DNA of 64,000 nt from Oikopleura dioica (taxonomy: Eukaryota; Chordata; Appendicularia; Copelata; Oikopleuridae). Within the stretch, counting starts at the first letter, position 1; each line of letters opens with the position of its first letter. Below the pieces are notes generated by a model. It had not been told where the DNA came from. It searched no databases and saw only the letters and a program-made list of their open reading frames with translations. Of the stretch, positions 32,787-44,152 are shown in pieces. A program made the position numbers and the translations under genes. The DNA lies in contig OU015568.1 of NCBI GenBank assembly GCA_907165135.1, forward strand, positions 4,906,501 through 4,970,500, in the 5' to 3' direction.

Positions 32787-35676
32787 ATGAAAATTTCGCC
32801 TTTTTTGACAATTTTATCGGTCTCCGCCGAGGCTGGGCCCCTTGATTTTTGGACAGAGAGCGATATTTACGCCTACCGAGTTCAAAAGTCGATTCAGAAG
32901 AAGGGTATTGCCAACCGTTTCATCAAGAAATATGATCAAGTTAGAGACGCGATGAGATGGTTCCAGGACGAGGGTGTTTGCGACTCCGTTGTGTCTAGCC
33001 CAAGCTATGAACCGGTCGGTTTCGATGCTGTTTTTGACGCTCGGGCGAGTCCTGGCGCTAACATCGGAAGTCTTGCGGATCTTCTTGATCGCTGGACTCA
33101 GGAGAGTTTGATCAAATTATTGTTTTTCTAGCTTACCAAAAATTGTATAATAATACTTATATTTCTTGAGTATTGCCGAAAACATGAGGCAAAATTTGAT
33201 AAATTTTGAAGTCTTATGCTTGCATCGAAGATCCAGCAATATTTGAGACGATCCAGGACGCTCTTGTCGCTATGAAAAGAGTCGCAAAGTTGAAGATCAA
33301 CAGCGATAAGGATGTTTCCTTCCACATCTCTGACTATCAGATGTCATACGATCAAGCGCTTCTCTACTGCTTCAGCCAAGGCATGTGGCTTGCCGATCCT
33401 GAAGACTACGAGCAGCAAAGAGGCATTGTAAGAAGCATGACGGTCGGAAACTACGTCTGGTTCGACTCTTGGCAAGCGGCTGAAGGGGAGTGCTGGGTGC
33501 AAGAATACTTTGGCGGCGCCGGCCCGGGTGGAAAAGTCAAATATGGAGTGTCCGACGGGCCAAAAGACTGCAACAGCAAGTACTACGCTGCTTGCCAGAG
33601 CGGTCAAACTTACGAAAAATCATGCACCGCCTGGCCAATCGCCAAAATAAGAGTCAACGAGCAAGCAGAAGCTCAAGAATACTGCGAATCCGCTGGTGGA
33701 AACCTTCCATTTTTCAACGATAAAAAGGAGCTTGAGGAATGGCAAAATCGACCAGACCCCCAGCGGGAATGGCTTGGAATCGTCAGAAGCGACGAGTTTA
33801 AAAGCGGATGGGCCAAGGTCACGGGTGAAGAAGCCACTGTTTTTGCATGGGATGGAGGCGAGCCCAATGATGTTGGTGGCGATGAAGACTGCGTTTTCAC
33901 TCGAATTGATGATCCTCTCGTTTGGAACGATGTTCCCTGCACATCGCCGGGTACGGAGATCTTCCGCTGTCGAATCGACTCTACTGTCTACGTCTGGGAA
34001 GATTGTCCTGTTCCTGAGGTGCCTGAGCCACCAACTTGCGTTGATCCATGCGAAGGGAAAGAAATGTGCACTACTTTTGTAGATAGCTGTGAAATCTATC
34101 CAGAAAAGGACAATGTCGTCGGGACAATCTCGCCAACATCGAAGTACTACAAAATCTCATTTGACTTCAAGTGCACGGACCAGGTTGATCCAGAACTGAC
34201 TGTACCATCAGCGAACGTACTTCGATTGGATACCCTGGAACCGGGCGCTGCGTACATACCCAGACAACCTCTCTACTTAGAAGTCGGAACTTATCGAGAT
34301 GACCCGCTTTCATACTGGGTTTACGGCAACGCTGTCTCACAAGAATACTCATCCGATCTGATTGATGTTTTGGTCAGTAAAAATACGCCGTGTACAACAG
34401 AATGGGACTCTTTCACTCTCGAACGAAGTACAGTCGATGGCGTGAATTCAAGATCTACAATGACAAGACACTCTGATGGCGCTCTTCTTTTCGATTACAC
34501 CCAACCAACAGCCGACGTTCAAGAAATGCCACCAGTTCTCTACGCTCGCGTTAGTTCAAACATTTACGAACCTTCACGACTCTACCCAGTCAGAAACTAC
34601 TACTATGAAGAATTACCTGAACCAGTGACCGGTGCTTTTGCAATGTATTCGGCAAGCTATGCAAGTGGAATAAACCACAATGTGCTGTTGTCTCTCGACG
34701 GAGAAAAATTGGTGATCTACCTTCGGCGGGTTTCCGCGCTCACGCAATACCTGCAATTATTCGCGGAACAGTTTACATCTTCGGGGATACGAGAAATATC
34801 CAGATGCTGAATATAATAAGGTCTGTTTATGAATCCGACAGCAAAAAATAACAAAAATAATCAAATATCTTTCGGTGCTTATTATGTTAGTTTTATCACA
34901 AATTGTGGGCTAAGAATATTTTTGAGATTGCAAAGCTTTTGGGCGATGAGTTTGTTGACGTTCCACTTACCTTACCAATGAGAACAAGAACCTGGGGCCA
35001 ATCGATGACAATCAACGACAATACCGAAGGTTTCTATTTTCATTTCATTCATTTTCATATATTCTGATTTAGCTTTAATTTGTTCCCTGGGAACTTGTCA
35101 AATCTTTGACGAGGAGTCTCTTGCTACTACTCCTTCTTACCAATTTGGCCATTACTATGGCTGCATGGCCGAATATCAAGGCAATCCAACACTTGTTGGT
35201 GGTTTCATCAACGGCGGAGAACCCGAGTCATTTATTGACGGAAATTGGGCAGCTCTTCCACGCCCTTCCGATCCATCGTAAGAAAATTGAATGATTTAAA
35301 AAATTAATTAACAATTCCTTTTTAAAGGGTCGAAAAGGTGTATTCAAGCGCTTGTTTTGGCCTCGATGATGGTTCATTTTTGAAGGTCGGTGGCAAACCT
35401 TCGGGTGCAGACTTTGTGAAATCTGTCTGGTTGCTTAGAGAAGGAACATGGTCACAATTGGCCGACTTGCCAGAGGTAACTTTCCAAAATATTTTCTACC
35501 TATGAAGTTAATTTTAGGAATTTGATTCTTATTACAATATGCGAATCGGAAGCTTGTACTTCATGGCTGGTAACGGATACACTGGCGGTAAGATCCGTCG
35601 AATGGAAATCGAAGACAACACCATCGTTTCAACTGAATCAATCTATGATTCATACGGAATGCTTATCCCTAACTAA
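32787..35676 (+). CDS. Secreted C-type-lectin/kelch protein, elaborated inverted paralogue
   Basis: Exon 1 (32787-33101) and exon 2 (from 33212) match the 18.2-20.7-kb gene closely: leader MKISPFLTILSVSAEA, then two lectin-like domains with WLGIV, GGEPND (canonical EPN) and WNDVPC. The GA-AG intron 1 is conserved. After the lectin part this copy adds about 170 residues absent from the other (starting CVDPCEGKEMC, then YYKISFDFKC). Kelch-like repeats follow: VYIFGD, LVGGFINGG, LKVGGKPSG, LYFMAGNGYTGG. Downstream exons are 34915-35030, 35073-35279, 35328-35476 and 35519-35676. The frame changes by one base in an A-run near 34711, and the 34820/34915 joint does not keep phase. So it is either a decaying copy or contains sequence errors. 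Confidence 0.7.
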
Positions 35677-35798
35677 AAAGTTCTCACCAAACTATCCTGT
35701 CGAAAATTTGCCGCCATCAAAATTTATTTCAGTACTGATCGTATCTTATTCTTTTGTCTTGCCCTGTGCTAGCAATACACATAATTAAACGGCAACTA

Positions 35799-36213
35799 CT
35801 ATTTTCAGGAGTTTGAAAAATTTGGATTAAAATTTTTGTAGTCAATTTTCATTTTAATTTCCAAAGTGGAGATTTTTTTCTGGAACTGTTTCTCAAAAAA
35901 TTTCATCGATTCCATTTGGACCAAAAATAGCACCTTGTTCAGACCGATTTTTAAGGGTGTTAGAGTAATAATTAAGGGTATCTGACTGGGGCAAAATAAA
36001 GCCCAGGCCCCGAGCCAGGTTTTTACCGGGGTTTAAGGGGCCGGGAGGCCCTTAACACCCTTGAAAATGGGTTTGAACAAGGTGTTATTTTTGGTCCAAA
36101 TGGAATCGATGAAATTTTTGAGAAACAGTTCCAGAAAAATCTCCACTTTTGAAATTAAAATGAAAATTGACTACAAAAATTTTAATCCAAATTTTTCAAA
36201 CTCCTGAAAATAG
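35799..36213. repeat. Foldback element 1 (long palindrome)
   Basis: CTATTTTCAGGAGTTTG at the left is the inverse of CAAACTCCTGAAAATAG at the right, and the arms stay complementary for about 150 bp each. The centre contains TTTTAAGGGTGTT, AAGGGTATCTGA, CCCAGGCCCCGAG and GGGCCGGGAGGCCCTTAACACC. It lies directly in the 3' flank of the lectin/kelch paralogue. Confidence 0.75.
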
Positions 36214-36286
36214 GAGCAGCCTAATTAAACAGATTATTGAGTTTTTATTTGCGTTAGAAAAAATGACGATTTTTCGGCTATGGTCA

Positions 36287-36587
36287 ATTTCAGGAGTTAA
36301 GAAGATTTGGAGTAAGCTAAAAGGAGCAACTTTATTTTCCGGAAATACTCCAAATCGGAGCAAAATTTCAAAGCCGATTTTAAGGGTGTTGCAGAAATGT
36401 TAAAGGGTATCTGAATAGCTCAAAAGAAAGCCCGGGCCCCGAGGCGCGTTTTCGCCGGGTTTTGAAAGGGCCGGGAGGCCCTTAACACCATTATAATCGA
36501 CTTTGAAATTTTGCTCCAATTTGGAGTATTTCCGGAAAATAAAGTTGCTCCTTTTAGCTTACTCCAAATCTTCTTAACTCCAAAAAT
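36287..36587. repeat. Foldback element 2 (related core, different arms)
   Basis: TTTCAGGAGTTAAG at the left and CTTAACTCC at the right bound arms of about 100 bp. The centre repeats the core words of foldback 1 in the same order (TTTTAAGGGTGTT, AAGGGTATCTGA, CCCGGGCCCCGAG, GGGCCGGGAGGCCCTTAACACC). The arm sequence is unrelated to that of element 1, 70 bp away. Confidence 0.7.
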
Positions 36588-36649
36588 TGTGTCGAGCCCG
36601 ATTTTTCGATTCTTTTGTAGAGCATGTTTTATTATTTACTCACAACTAC

Positions 36650-39210
36650 TTTTAGAATCGACAAATCACCAATATTAAAAGAAAAAACGAGGATAATTGA
36701 GTTTTATAATTTTGGTTATGAAAATAACATCACATCCGAAAGAACTGACGAGAGAAAATGTGAGAATCTGGTTGAAAAGCTTTGTAAAGAAATTGAAGAG
36801 AACAACAAGCCGAACTGATTTGGACAGACTCATTTTGTCCGTTGACAGAATAGAATTTGATTATGATCATAGAAGGTTGAAACTTCGAACAGTTCGGGAT
36901 CCCGAATGATTCGGGATTTCCCGAATCATTGGAAGAGAAAATGGGGTTTTAGTCTTCGAACGATTCGGAATTTTTTTCGATGTTTGTTGTCCGTAAAATA
37001 AAATAAAAAGTATAGAACAACTTAGTAGTGATCCGTTTGGAAATCAATCGATGCTCCATAGCCAAGAATATATTTTTTACAAAGAATGGGTAAATCACCC
37101 GTAAAATTTTCTACAAGACAGGCGCGAAGCGCATTCAAGCTCGTTGACTCTATAAATCATAGGAATTTGAACTTCTGACAATTTCTGTTAATTCGAATAA
37201 TTACCTTCCGTTAGATGAAAGTTCCTTACACTCCCTAATCATTCGGAGAATCCGGAATGGTTCGGGCATATCCCGAATAGTTCGGGAAAATCCCGAATGG
37301 TTCAGGAAATCCCCGAATGATTCGGGATCCAGAACTGTTCGAAGAGACAACCATCATAGAAGGTCTTTGTGGTCGGAAGTTATCTTTGAGAATGGAAAAC
37401 TACGCCTTTATTACTTTAATGCTGGTGATGAAGACTGGTCCGAAGAATTGACAGTAACGTTATTGCAAAGAGAAATACTTGAAAGCAATTCAAGTCTGAA
37501 TGGGAGAAAAATCAGACGATCAGAATTAAAAGAAGAAAATGGCGAGTGGACAATCGACCCTTTTTCATTTTACCATTTATTTGAAGAAAATGATATTCAC
37601 ACTGGTGGTGAAGCTATTGTATTAACTGTCAAATTCGGTGAACTAGCCGTAGCAGCTCGCGTTCAGGTTTTGATCCGTATCTTTTCACGGAAAAGATTGA
37701 AGATATTGAGTTTGAGATCAACTTGTCAGAAGGTCATTCTTAATTCTTGCGAAAATATTCATTTTATTTTAGACTACCATATTGCGACCAGGCATGATTA
37801 TGATAATACTATTCCCTATCATCCAAACGTTATTAAAAATTATGCAAACATCGAAATCTTCGCGAGTCACGACGAGATAAAAGAAGATTGCATTGGATGG
37901 ATCACTCTTATGGAGAAATGTGACTCAAATTTGAGAGCTCGATTAAGGGGGTAGAACTAGGTTTTTCGAAAATAGCCGATTCTAGACCGGCGCTCAAAGC
38001 CAGGAGAGCTTAGATTTTCAAATTCTCTCTTCGGCTGAAGATAGAACAAACTTAGATCTAACAACATTTTTTTAATTTTTTTCGTCAACCCATTTTGGCG
38101 CTAGAGAGCGAAACGTCAACCCACCTCTTCGAAAATCTCAATTTTACAGTAATCCCTTTAAATATAAACCTATCATAAAAATCATAAGTCATATGGTGCC
38201 GAATGGCTGTCATCTCAAGTTCCAGAAATCGAAAATATACAAAAAATATTGAGGGTAATTTCGCTAAAGAACAATATGCAGAATTTCGGTATTGACGATC
38301 CAAATATAACGAAGTCCTTTGCAATGGCAATAATGAAACAATCCTTGACAAGGCAAATTAATTGTGACTTCGAAAGCTTGACCAAAAACAGCCTTGACCA
38401 AAAGACACGAACCTCTGCGTACCAATTTCGATTTCTATTCTTCTGAAATGGGCGATAGAGAATGAAATAAAGGACAAATCCTTGCTAAATCTCGAAGAAA
38501 TCTTGATTATTCTAACAATGGTTATTTATCCTCGGAGCTTGGCCGGGCTGAATCTTAATCCAAATAAAGAAGAACAACAATATCAAGAAAATGAAGTTGA
38601 GATTCTTTTGAAAAGGTTGAAATTGAAAACATATTTGAATAAAAGTGGTTGTGATATCTTATTCGAGCATTATTATGATATTGATGAATATGATGGAACC
38701 GTGGAGTCCGCTCTCTTTAATTATCAAAAGGGTATATTGTCAATATAATGTTCAAATATTTTTCAGTACAATAACTCATGTTAAGTTCTTCTTCACAATA
38801 ACTACAAATTTGACCGTCCACTCACCGTGACCGGTGCCTTTTTCATTTCGGATGGCGACGTAATCTTCCACCAAATGACTCTTGATCGCATCGAAGGCGA
38901 TCAGTACGTTCTTCAAAACACTGTCCATTCTCATTTTCCTCCTCAACTTCGGATCTTTGTTCAAAACCGTTATTACGCTGACTACAAAATGATGAAGGAG
39001 TGTATGCGATCTTTCGGCGACTATGTCTACCACGGTCCGAATGGCGAATTTTTTCATGTAGCAAACGAGCGATGCAATAACATGTATTCTAACGAGTGGT
39101 ATCTTCTTCCTCAAGCCTATTCTATCACTCTTACTCCTAAATATTTTTCTTCTGATTCTGATAGCAAAGAAGACAGTGCCGAACCAAAGGAGAAGAAGCC
39201 CAAAAATTAA
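36650..39210 (+). pseudogene. Decayed multi-segment coding locus of unknown family
   Basis: Natural-looking protein segments follow one another but in shifting frames: RIIEFYNFGYENN and KCENLVEKLCKEIEENN (frame lost near 36817), then DLDRLILSVDRIEFDYD, a 456-bp inverted-repeat insertion, then WSEVIFENGKLRLYYFNAGD to 37954. Later come IDDPNITKSFAMAIM, a frame change near 38390, LLKWAIENEIKDKSLLNLEE, and a last segment 38827-39210 (FFISDGDVIFHQMTLDRIEG) ending in a charged tail with KEKKPKN. No recognised domain. A small intron at 38731-38766 is plausible. Frameshifts plus an insertion suggest a pseudogene. Sequencing error or undetected introns are the alternative. Confidence 0.45.
36886..37341. 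mobile_element. Inverted-repeat element inserted in the decayed locus
   Basis: CGAACAGTTCGGGATCCCGA at the left matches the inverse of the right end (GGGATCCAGAACTGTTCG). Several CCCGAATNATTCGGG words lie near both ends. The word ATCATAGAAGGT occurs on both sides, 12-15 bp outside the element, and could be a footprint of the insertion or chance. Confidence 0.6.
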
Positions 39211-39414
39211 AAATTATCAAATCTTTCAGCATTCTTTCCATTTTTTCCTTCCAATTTCCAACAATTTTGCTGTGCTGCGTCTTCTGTCAAAAATGAATAA
39301 ATAATCACTTGCTCTGCTGACCACTCGCGATTCGATATTGATCCCTTCCATTTCATTTTCAAATTTCTACAAAATAAAATAGAAGAGAAATAGAAGTATG
39401 AGTTTTACGCTTGG

Positions 39415-39572
39415 GAAAATCAAAGGTGAATATAAAATTTGCCCCAGCTTACCAGGTAAAAGAGACTTGTCTTCCTTGATTTCAATCTTTCTGGTAAAAG
39501 AGGCGTCTTGCAACGCTTCGGCGGCTGTTTTGAATGAGAAGATTTATTTGATTGGAGGATGCAATAGATAGG
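39415..39572 (+). pseudogene. Kelch-repeat fragment with a short intron
   Basis: A segment ending in ICPSLP is joined across a 44-nt GT-AG intron to EASCNASAAVLNEKIYLIGG, a typical kelch blade, then a stop. No start exon or further blades are seen on either side. It is probably a remnant of a kelch-type gene like those at 18-20 and 33-35 kb, or the end of a gene whose start is lost. Confidence 0.4.
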
Positions 39573-40104
39573 GTCCGTACACAAAAATTCTAACTTTTTT
39601 GTTTCAAAAGCAAATCCTTTGAAAGTTTCAGGGGTTATTTATATGCCTTTAAGGATTCTAAAAACATAAATTTATGAAAAATACAAAAAGGGTTGATGAA
39701 ATAATCGCATTAATATGCTGAAAAATACTGTTGCATTAAAATTTCAAAAGAATTAACTATACTAGTACATTTAAACATAGCTATTTTAATTTAAATCTTC
39801 AAGAAAAAGTTTGAACACCGTCTGCAACATGCTCATTTTTAGAAAAGAAGATCAAAATTCTGCCTTCTTGCGCTGCGCAGGGCGCGCGGTGAGTCACTTT
39901 CCATATTTGGAAGTCGTAGGTTGGTCGCAGCGCAACGACGCAACCAGAAAAATTCAATTTTCATTAAATTTATATTCTAATAAAAATTAAGTTTTTTGAG
40001 AAATAAGTAACAATAGATAATTTAATATTTAAAGAAATGAAATTAAATTTTTCTTTAAAAATTCAAAAATTAAAAATTAGCGAATTAAGCTTGATGAAAA
40101 ATAA

Positions 40105-42356
40105 GCTTGATTTTTAAATTTAAGGGCTTGACGGCCCTTCGGGCCGTCTCAGCCCCGTTTCTTGATTTTTAAATTTAAGGGGCTTGACGGCCCTTCGGGC
40201 CGTCTCAGCCCCGTTTCTTGATTTTTAAATTTAAGGGGCTTGACGGCCCTTCGGGCCGTCTCAGCCCCGTTTCTTGATTTTTAAATTTAAGGGGCTTGAA
40301 GGCCCTTCGGGCCGTCTCAGCCCCGTTTCTTGATTTTTAAATTTAAGGGCTTGACGGCCCTTCGGGCCGTCTCAGCCCCGTTTCTTGATTTTTAAATTTA
40401 AGGGCTTGACGGCCCTTCGGGCCGTCTCAGCCCCGTTTCTTGATTTTTAAATTTAAGGGCTTGACGGCCCTTCGGGCCGTCTCAGCCCCGTTTCTTGATT
40501 TTTAAATTTAAGGGCTTGACGGCCCTTCGGGCCGTCTCAGCCCCGTTTCTTGATTTTAAATTTAAGGGCTTGACGGCCCTTCGGGCCGTCTCAGCCCCGT
40601 TTCTTGATTTTTAAATTTAAGGGGCTTGAAGGCCCTTCGGGCCGTCTCAGCCCCGTTTCTTGATTTTTAAATTTAAGGGCTTGACGGCCCTTCGGGCCGT
40701 CTCAGCCCCGTTTCTTGATTTTTAAATTTAAAGGGGCTTGACGGCCCTTCGGGCCGTCTCAGCCCCGTTTCTTGATTTTTAAATTTAAGGGGCTTGACGG
40801 CCCTTCGGGCCGTCTCAGCCCCGTTTCTTGATTTTTAAATTTAAGGGGCTTGCCGGCCCTTCGGGCCGTCTCAGCCCCGTTTCTTGATTTTTAAATTTAA
40901 GGGGCTTGAAGGCCCTTCGGGCCGTCTCAGCCCCGTTTCTTGATTTTTAAATTTAAGGGGCTTGACGGCCCTTCGGGCCGTCTCAGCCCCGTTTCTTGAT
41001 TTTTAAATTTAAGGGGCTTGAAGGCCCTTCGGGCCGTCTCAGCCCCGTTTCTTGATTTTTAAATTTAAGGGCTTGACGGCCCTTCGGGCCGTCTCAGCCC
41101 CGTTTCTTGATTTTTAAATTTAAGGGCTTGACGGCCCTTCGGGCCGTCTCAGCCCCGTTTCTTGATTTTTAAATTTAAGGGCTTGACGGCCCTTCGGGCC
41201 GTCTCAGCCCCGTTTCTTGATTTTTAAATTTAAGGGGCTTGACGGCCCTTCGGGCCGTCTCAGCCCCGTTTCTTGATTTTTAAATTTAAGGGCTTGACGG
41301 CCCTTCGGGCCGTCTCAGCCCCGTTTCTTGATTTTTAAATTTAAGGGGCTTGAAGGCCCTTCGGGCCGTCTCAGCCCCGTTTCTTGATTTTTAAATTTAA
41401 GGGCTTGACGGCCCTTCGGGCCGTCTCAGCCCCGTTTCTTGATTTTTAAATTTAAAGGGGCTTGACGGCCCTTCGGGCCGTCTCAGCCCCGTTTCTTGAT
41501 TTTTAAATTTAAGGGCTTGACGGCCCTTCGGGCCGTCTCAGCCCCGTTTCTTGATTTTTAAATTTAAGGGGCTTGCCGGCCCTTCGGGCCGTCTCAGCCC
41601 CGTTTCTTGATTTTTAAATTTAAGGGGCTTGAAGGCCCTTCGGGCCGTCTCAGCCCCGTTTCTTGATTTTTAAATTTAAGGGGCTTGACGGCCCTTCGGG
41701 CCGTCTCAGCCCCGTTTCTTGATTTTTAAATTTAAGGGGCTTGACGGCCCTTCGGGCCGTCTCAGCCCCGTTTCTTGATTTTTAAATTTAAGGGGCTTGA
41801 CGGCCCTTCGGGCCGTCTCAGCCCCGTTTCTTGATTTTTAAATTTAAGGGGCTTGAAGGCCCTTCGGGCCGTCTCAGCCCCGTTTCTTGATTTTTAAATT
41901 TAAGGGGCTTGACGGCCCTTCGGGCCGTCTCAGCCCCGTTTCTTGATTTTTAAATTTAAGGGGCTTGACGGCCCTTCGGGCCGTCTCAGCCCCGTTTCTT
42001 GATTTTTAAATTTAAGGGGCTTGACGGCCCTTCGGGCCGTCTCAGCCCCGTTTCTTGATTTTTAAATTTAAGGGCTTGACGGCCCTTCGGGCCGTCTCAG
42101 CCCCGTTTCTTGATTTTTAAATTTAAGGGCTTGACGGCCCTTCGGGCCGTCTCAGCCCCGTTTCTTGATTTTTAAATTTAAGGGGCTTGACGGCCCTTCG
42201 GGCCGTCTCAGCCCCGTTTCTTGATTTTTAAATTTAAGGGCTTGACGGCCCTTCGGGCCGTCTCAGCCCCGTTTCTTGATTTTTAAATTTAAGGGCTTGA
42301 CGGCCCTTCGGGCCGTCTCAGCCCCGTTTCTTGATTTTTAAATTTAAGGGGCTTGA
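40105..42356. repeat. Minisatellite, about 40 copies of a 55-57-bp hairpin unit
   Basis: The unit is an AT part (TTGATTTTTAAATTTAA) followed by a GC part in which GACGGCCC-TTCG-GGGCCGTC forms a perfect stem with a UUCG loop, nested inside GGGGC...GCCCC. Units differ mainly in GGG versus GGGG and in GACGG, GAAGG or GCCGG. The rare AAAGGGG unit occurs at about 40729 and 41454 and the rare GCCGG unit at about 40851 and 41574, in the same neighbour order. This indicates a duplicated block of about 725 bp (13 units). No open frame. The 3' boundary is sharp, at GGGGCTTGATAAAGG. Confidence 0.95.
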
Positions 42357-42885
42357 TAAAGGCGTGGAACTGTGAGTTGATCAATCTCAGTTATGTCCCC
42401 AACCCCACCCACACCCATCTTTCTTAAAATTCCAATTATCCTTGTTTTTATCTTAATTATGGTTTTTATTTTAAATTATGAAAATTATTTTCTTTATTTT
42501 TAATAAATATAATTTATGGCTCGAAAAAATCTTCTTTGAGCATATTATTTAGTCCTCTATGTATGCTTAGGCTAAGTTTTATAAATTTGAAAAAAATTTT
42601 TCCTACACCCTGGGTTTTGCGTGCTCACCCCGTCTCATGCGCTCCCTGCGTGATCGCGCGCCGCGCGAGTAGTTATATATATGGTAGGGTATCTGGTGTT
42701 GCAGGCTGTCGCTGAATGGCTAACTCCGTTTGGCGCGCAGTTTGAAAATTACCTGCTTTCAATTGCCTGCTAAGATCCCTCTGGGCAAAATACAATACAC
42801 GAGTGTGGTAAGTTTCAAAGTGTGGTAAATATATTTGTTAGTGTAGTAAATAAATGTTAGTTGCAGAGTAAATAATTGCACATAA

Positions 42886-43142
42886 TCAGGTGATCATAAT
42901 AACTTGTCGTTCTGGGTAAAGTTCTTGCGCACCAAGCCAGAAGCCTCTCATGTAATCGTACAGTTCTTTTCCTTGAAGTCTTGTTCGATCTTTTACACAT
43001 AATATCCAAATCGGTGGTGTTGGGCTATAAGGCATTTCTTCAAGTTTTGAATAATCTAAATAAAATTTAAACAACAATAATAACATGTTTATAAACCTTT
43101 TCGCAAAAGCTCATCTCTGCTGATTTCTGTAAGTGAAGACAT
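42886..43142 (-). CDS. Unrecognised 71-residue protein
   Basis: Two exons (43142-43097, 43055-42886) joined by a 41-nt GT-AG intron close exactly to 71 aa. The product starts MSSLTEISRDELLRK and continues with PPIWILCVKDRTRLQGKELY and GFWLGAQELYPERQVI. It is soluble, with no signal peptide. It lies about 195 bp downstream of the next minus-strand gene on the same strand, so a polycistronic transcript resolved by trans-splicing is possible (an AG precedes the ATG by one base). Confidence 0.5.
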
Positions 43143-43336
43143 TCTAAAAAAACCAATGACAAAATTTTTCAGAGTGAGCTCCACCCTGCAAAAAGCCGGT
43201 ATAATTACGACTGCCGCAGGCTACAAAAATCAACAAGCGGTTTCGATGTAAGTTTTTATTCTTAATAAACACCAGTTAATTGTTTTTAGTTTCCATTCGA
43301 GTTTCAAGTTCTTTGTTGATTTCAGCTACGAGTTCT

Positions 43337-44152
43337 TCAATGGTCATTTGATTGCTTGGTTTGGGGAGTGGTGCTTTCTCCAGCCTTATTTTCTTTGCTT
43401 TTGAAGGTTGAATCATTTCTCTTCGTTTTATTCTGAAAAAATATAAAAATCAAAAAGCTGTTGCTTCTATCGCTGCAAAAATGCGAATGAGCTTACATTA
43501 TAAAATTCTCCCGTAGCCAATTCTTCTTTAATCATTTCCACGTAGCACGGCCAGAATTCAATTCGCTGTTTCCTAGAATTAACATGTTGCAAAACACGTG
43601 TGCATGATTCTAATTATTACAGTTCTCGTTCAAAGTATTCAATTGATTTTGTAAGCTCATCATAAGGGCAGTCACTGACCTCGACATTCTGTTTACAGAG
43701 TAAATTGTTTTTAAATAAATTTCAAATGGCAAACATAACAACGCATGTCGAAAAAACAATTTCACTCTGGACAGAATGCCGAGCCCAATGCAATCATCGC
43801 AATATCCTTGATCTGCAATTATGGGAATCGCTTTTGTCTTGAATTTGCAAATGGCGCTATCGCATTTGTCATCTTTCAATATTTGAATTGTATGAAAATC
43901 TCTCGGAGTAACTAAATCCTCAGCATAGCAAAGCGCATCTTCAGGATCAATTTCACGAGCTTTTTGTTCCAGTTCTTGGCGTGAGAGCATTTTAAATTCA
44001 TAGTTAAGCTCTCTCTCGCGCTTTTCAATGTCAGATTTCTGAAGTCTCGTTCTTGATCCAAAGCAACTCGTCATTGCGCTATATCGCTGCTTATTGTAGA
44101 AATGATCCATCCATTTGTTGTAATCCATCTTTTTCTCGCCGTCTTCTTGCAT
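43337..44152 (-). CDS. Unrecognised charged protein, about 208 aa
   Basis: Exons 44152-43766, 43688-43621, 43572-43497 and a last exon from 43432 keep phase and close at 43337 (208 aa). The product is highly charged: MQEDGEKKMDYNKWMDHFYN, REIDPEDALCYAEDL, and a Cys cluster DKCDSAIC then GYCDDC that could bind metal. The last exon is also open, and looks more protein-like, in the +1 frame (PSKAKKIRLEKAPLPKPSNQ, then IEELVAEINKELETRMETKNN to 43284), which would need a different splice phase. Family unknown. Confidence 0.5.

Noticed and set aside
40105-42356. CRISPR-like appearance (regular repeats)
   Set aside because: Units are joined directly with no unique spacers. Every part of the 55-57-bp unit repeats, so it is a tandem minisatellite in an animal genome.
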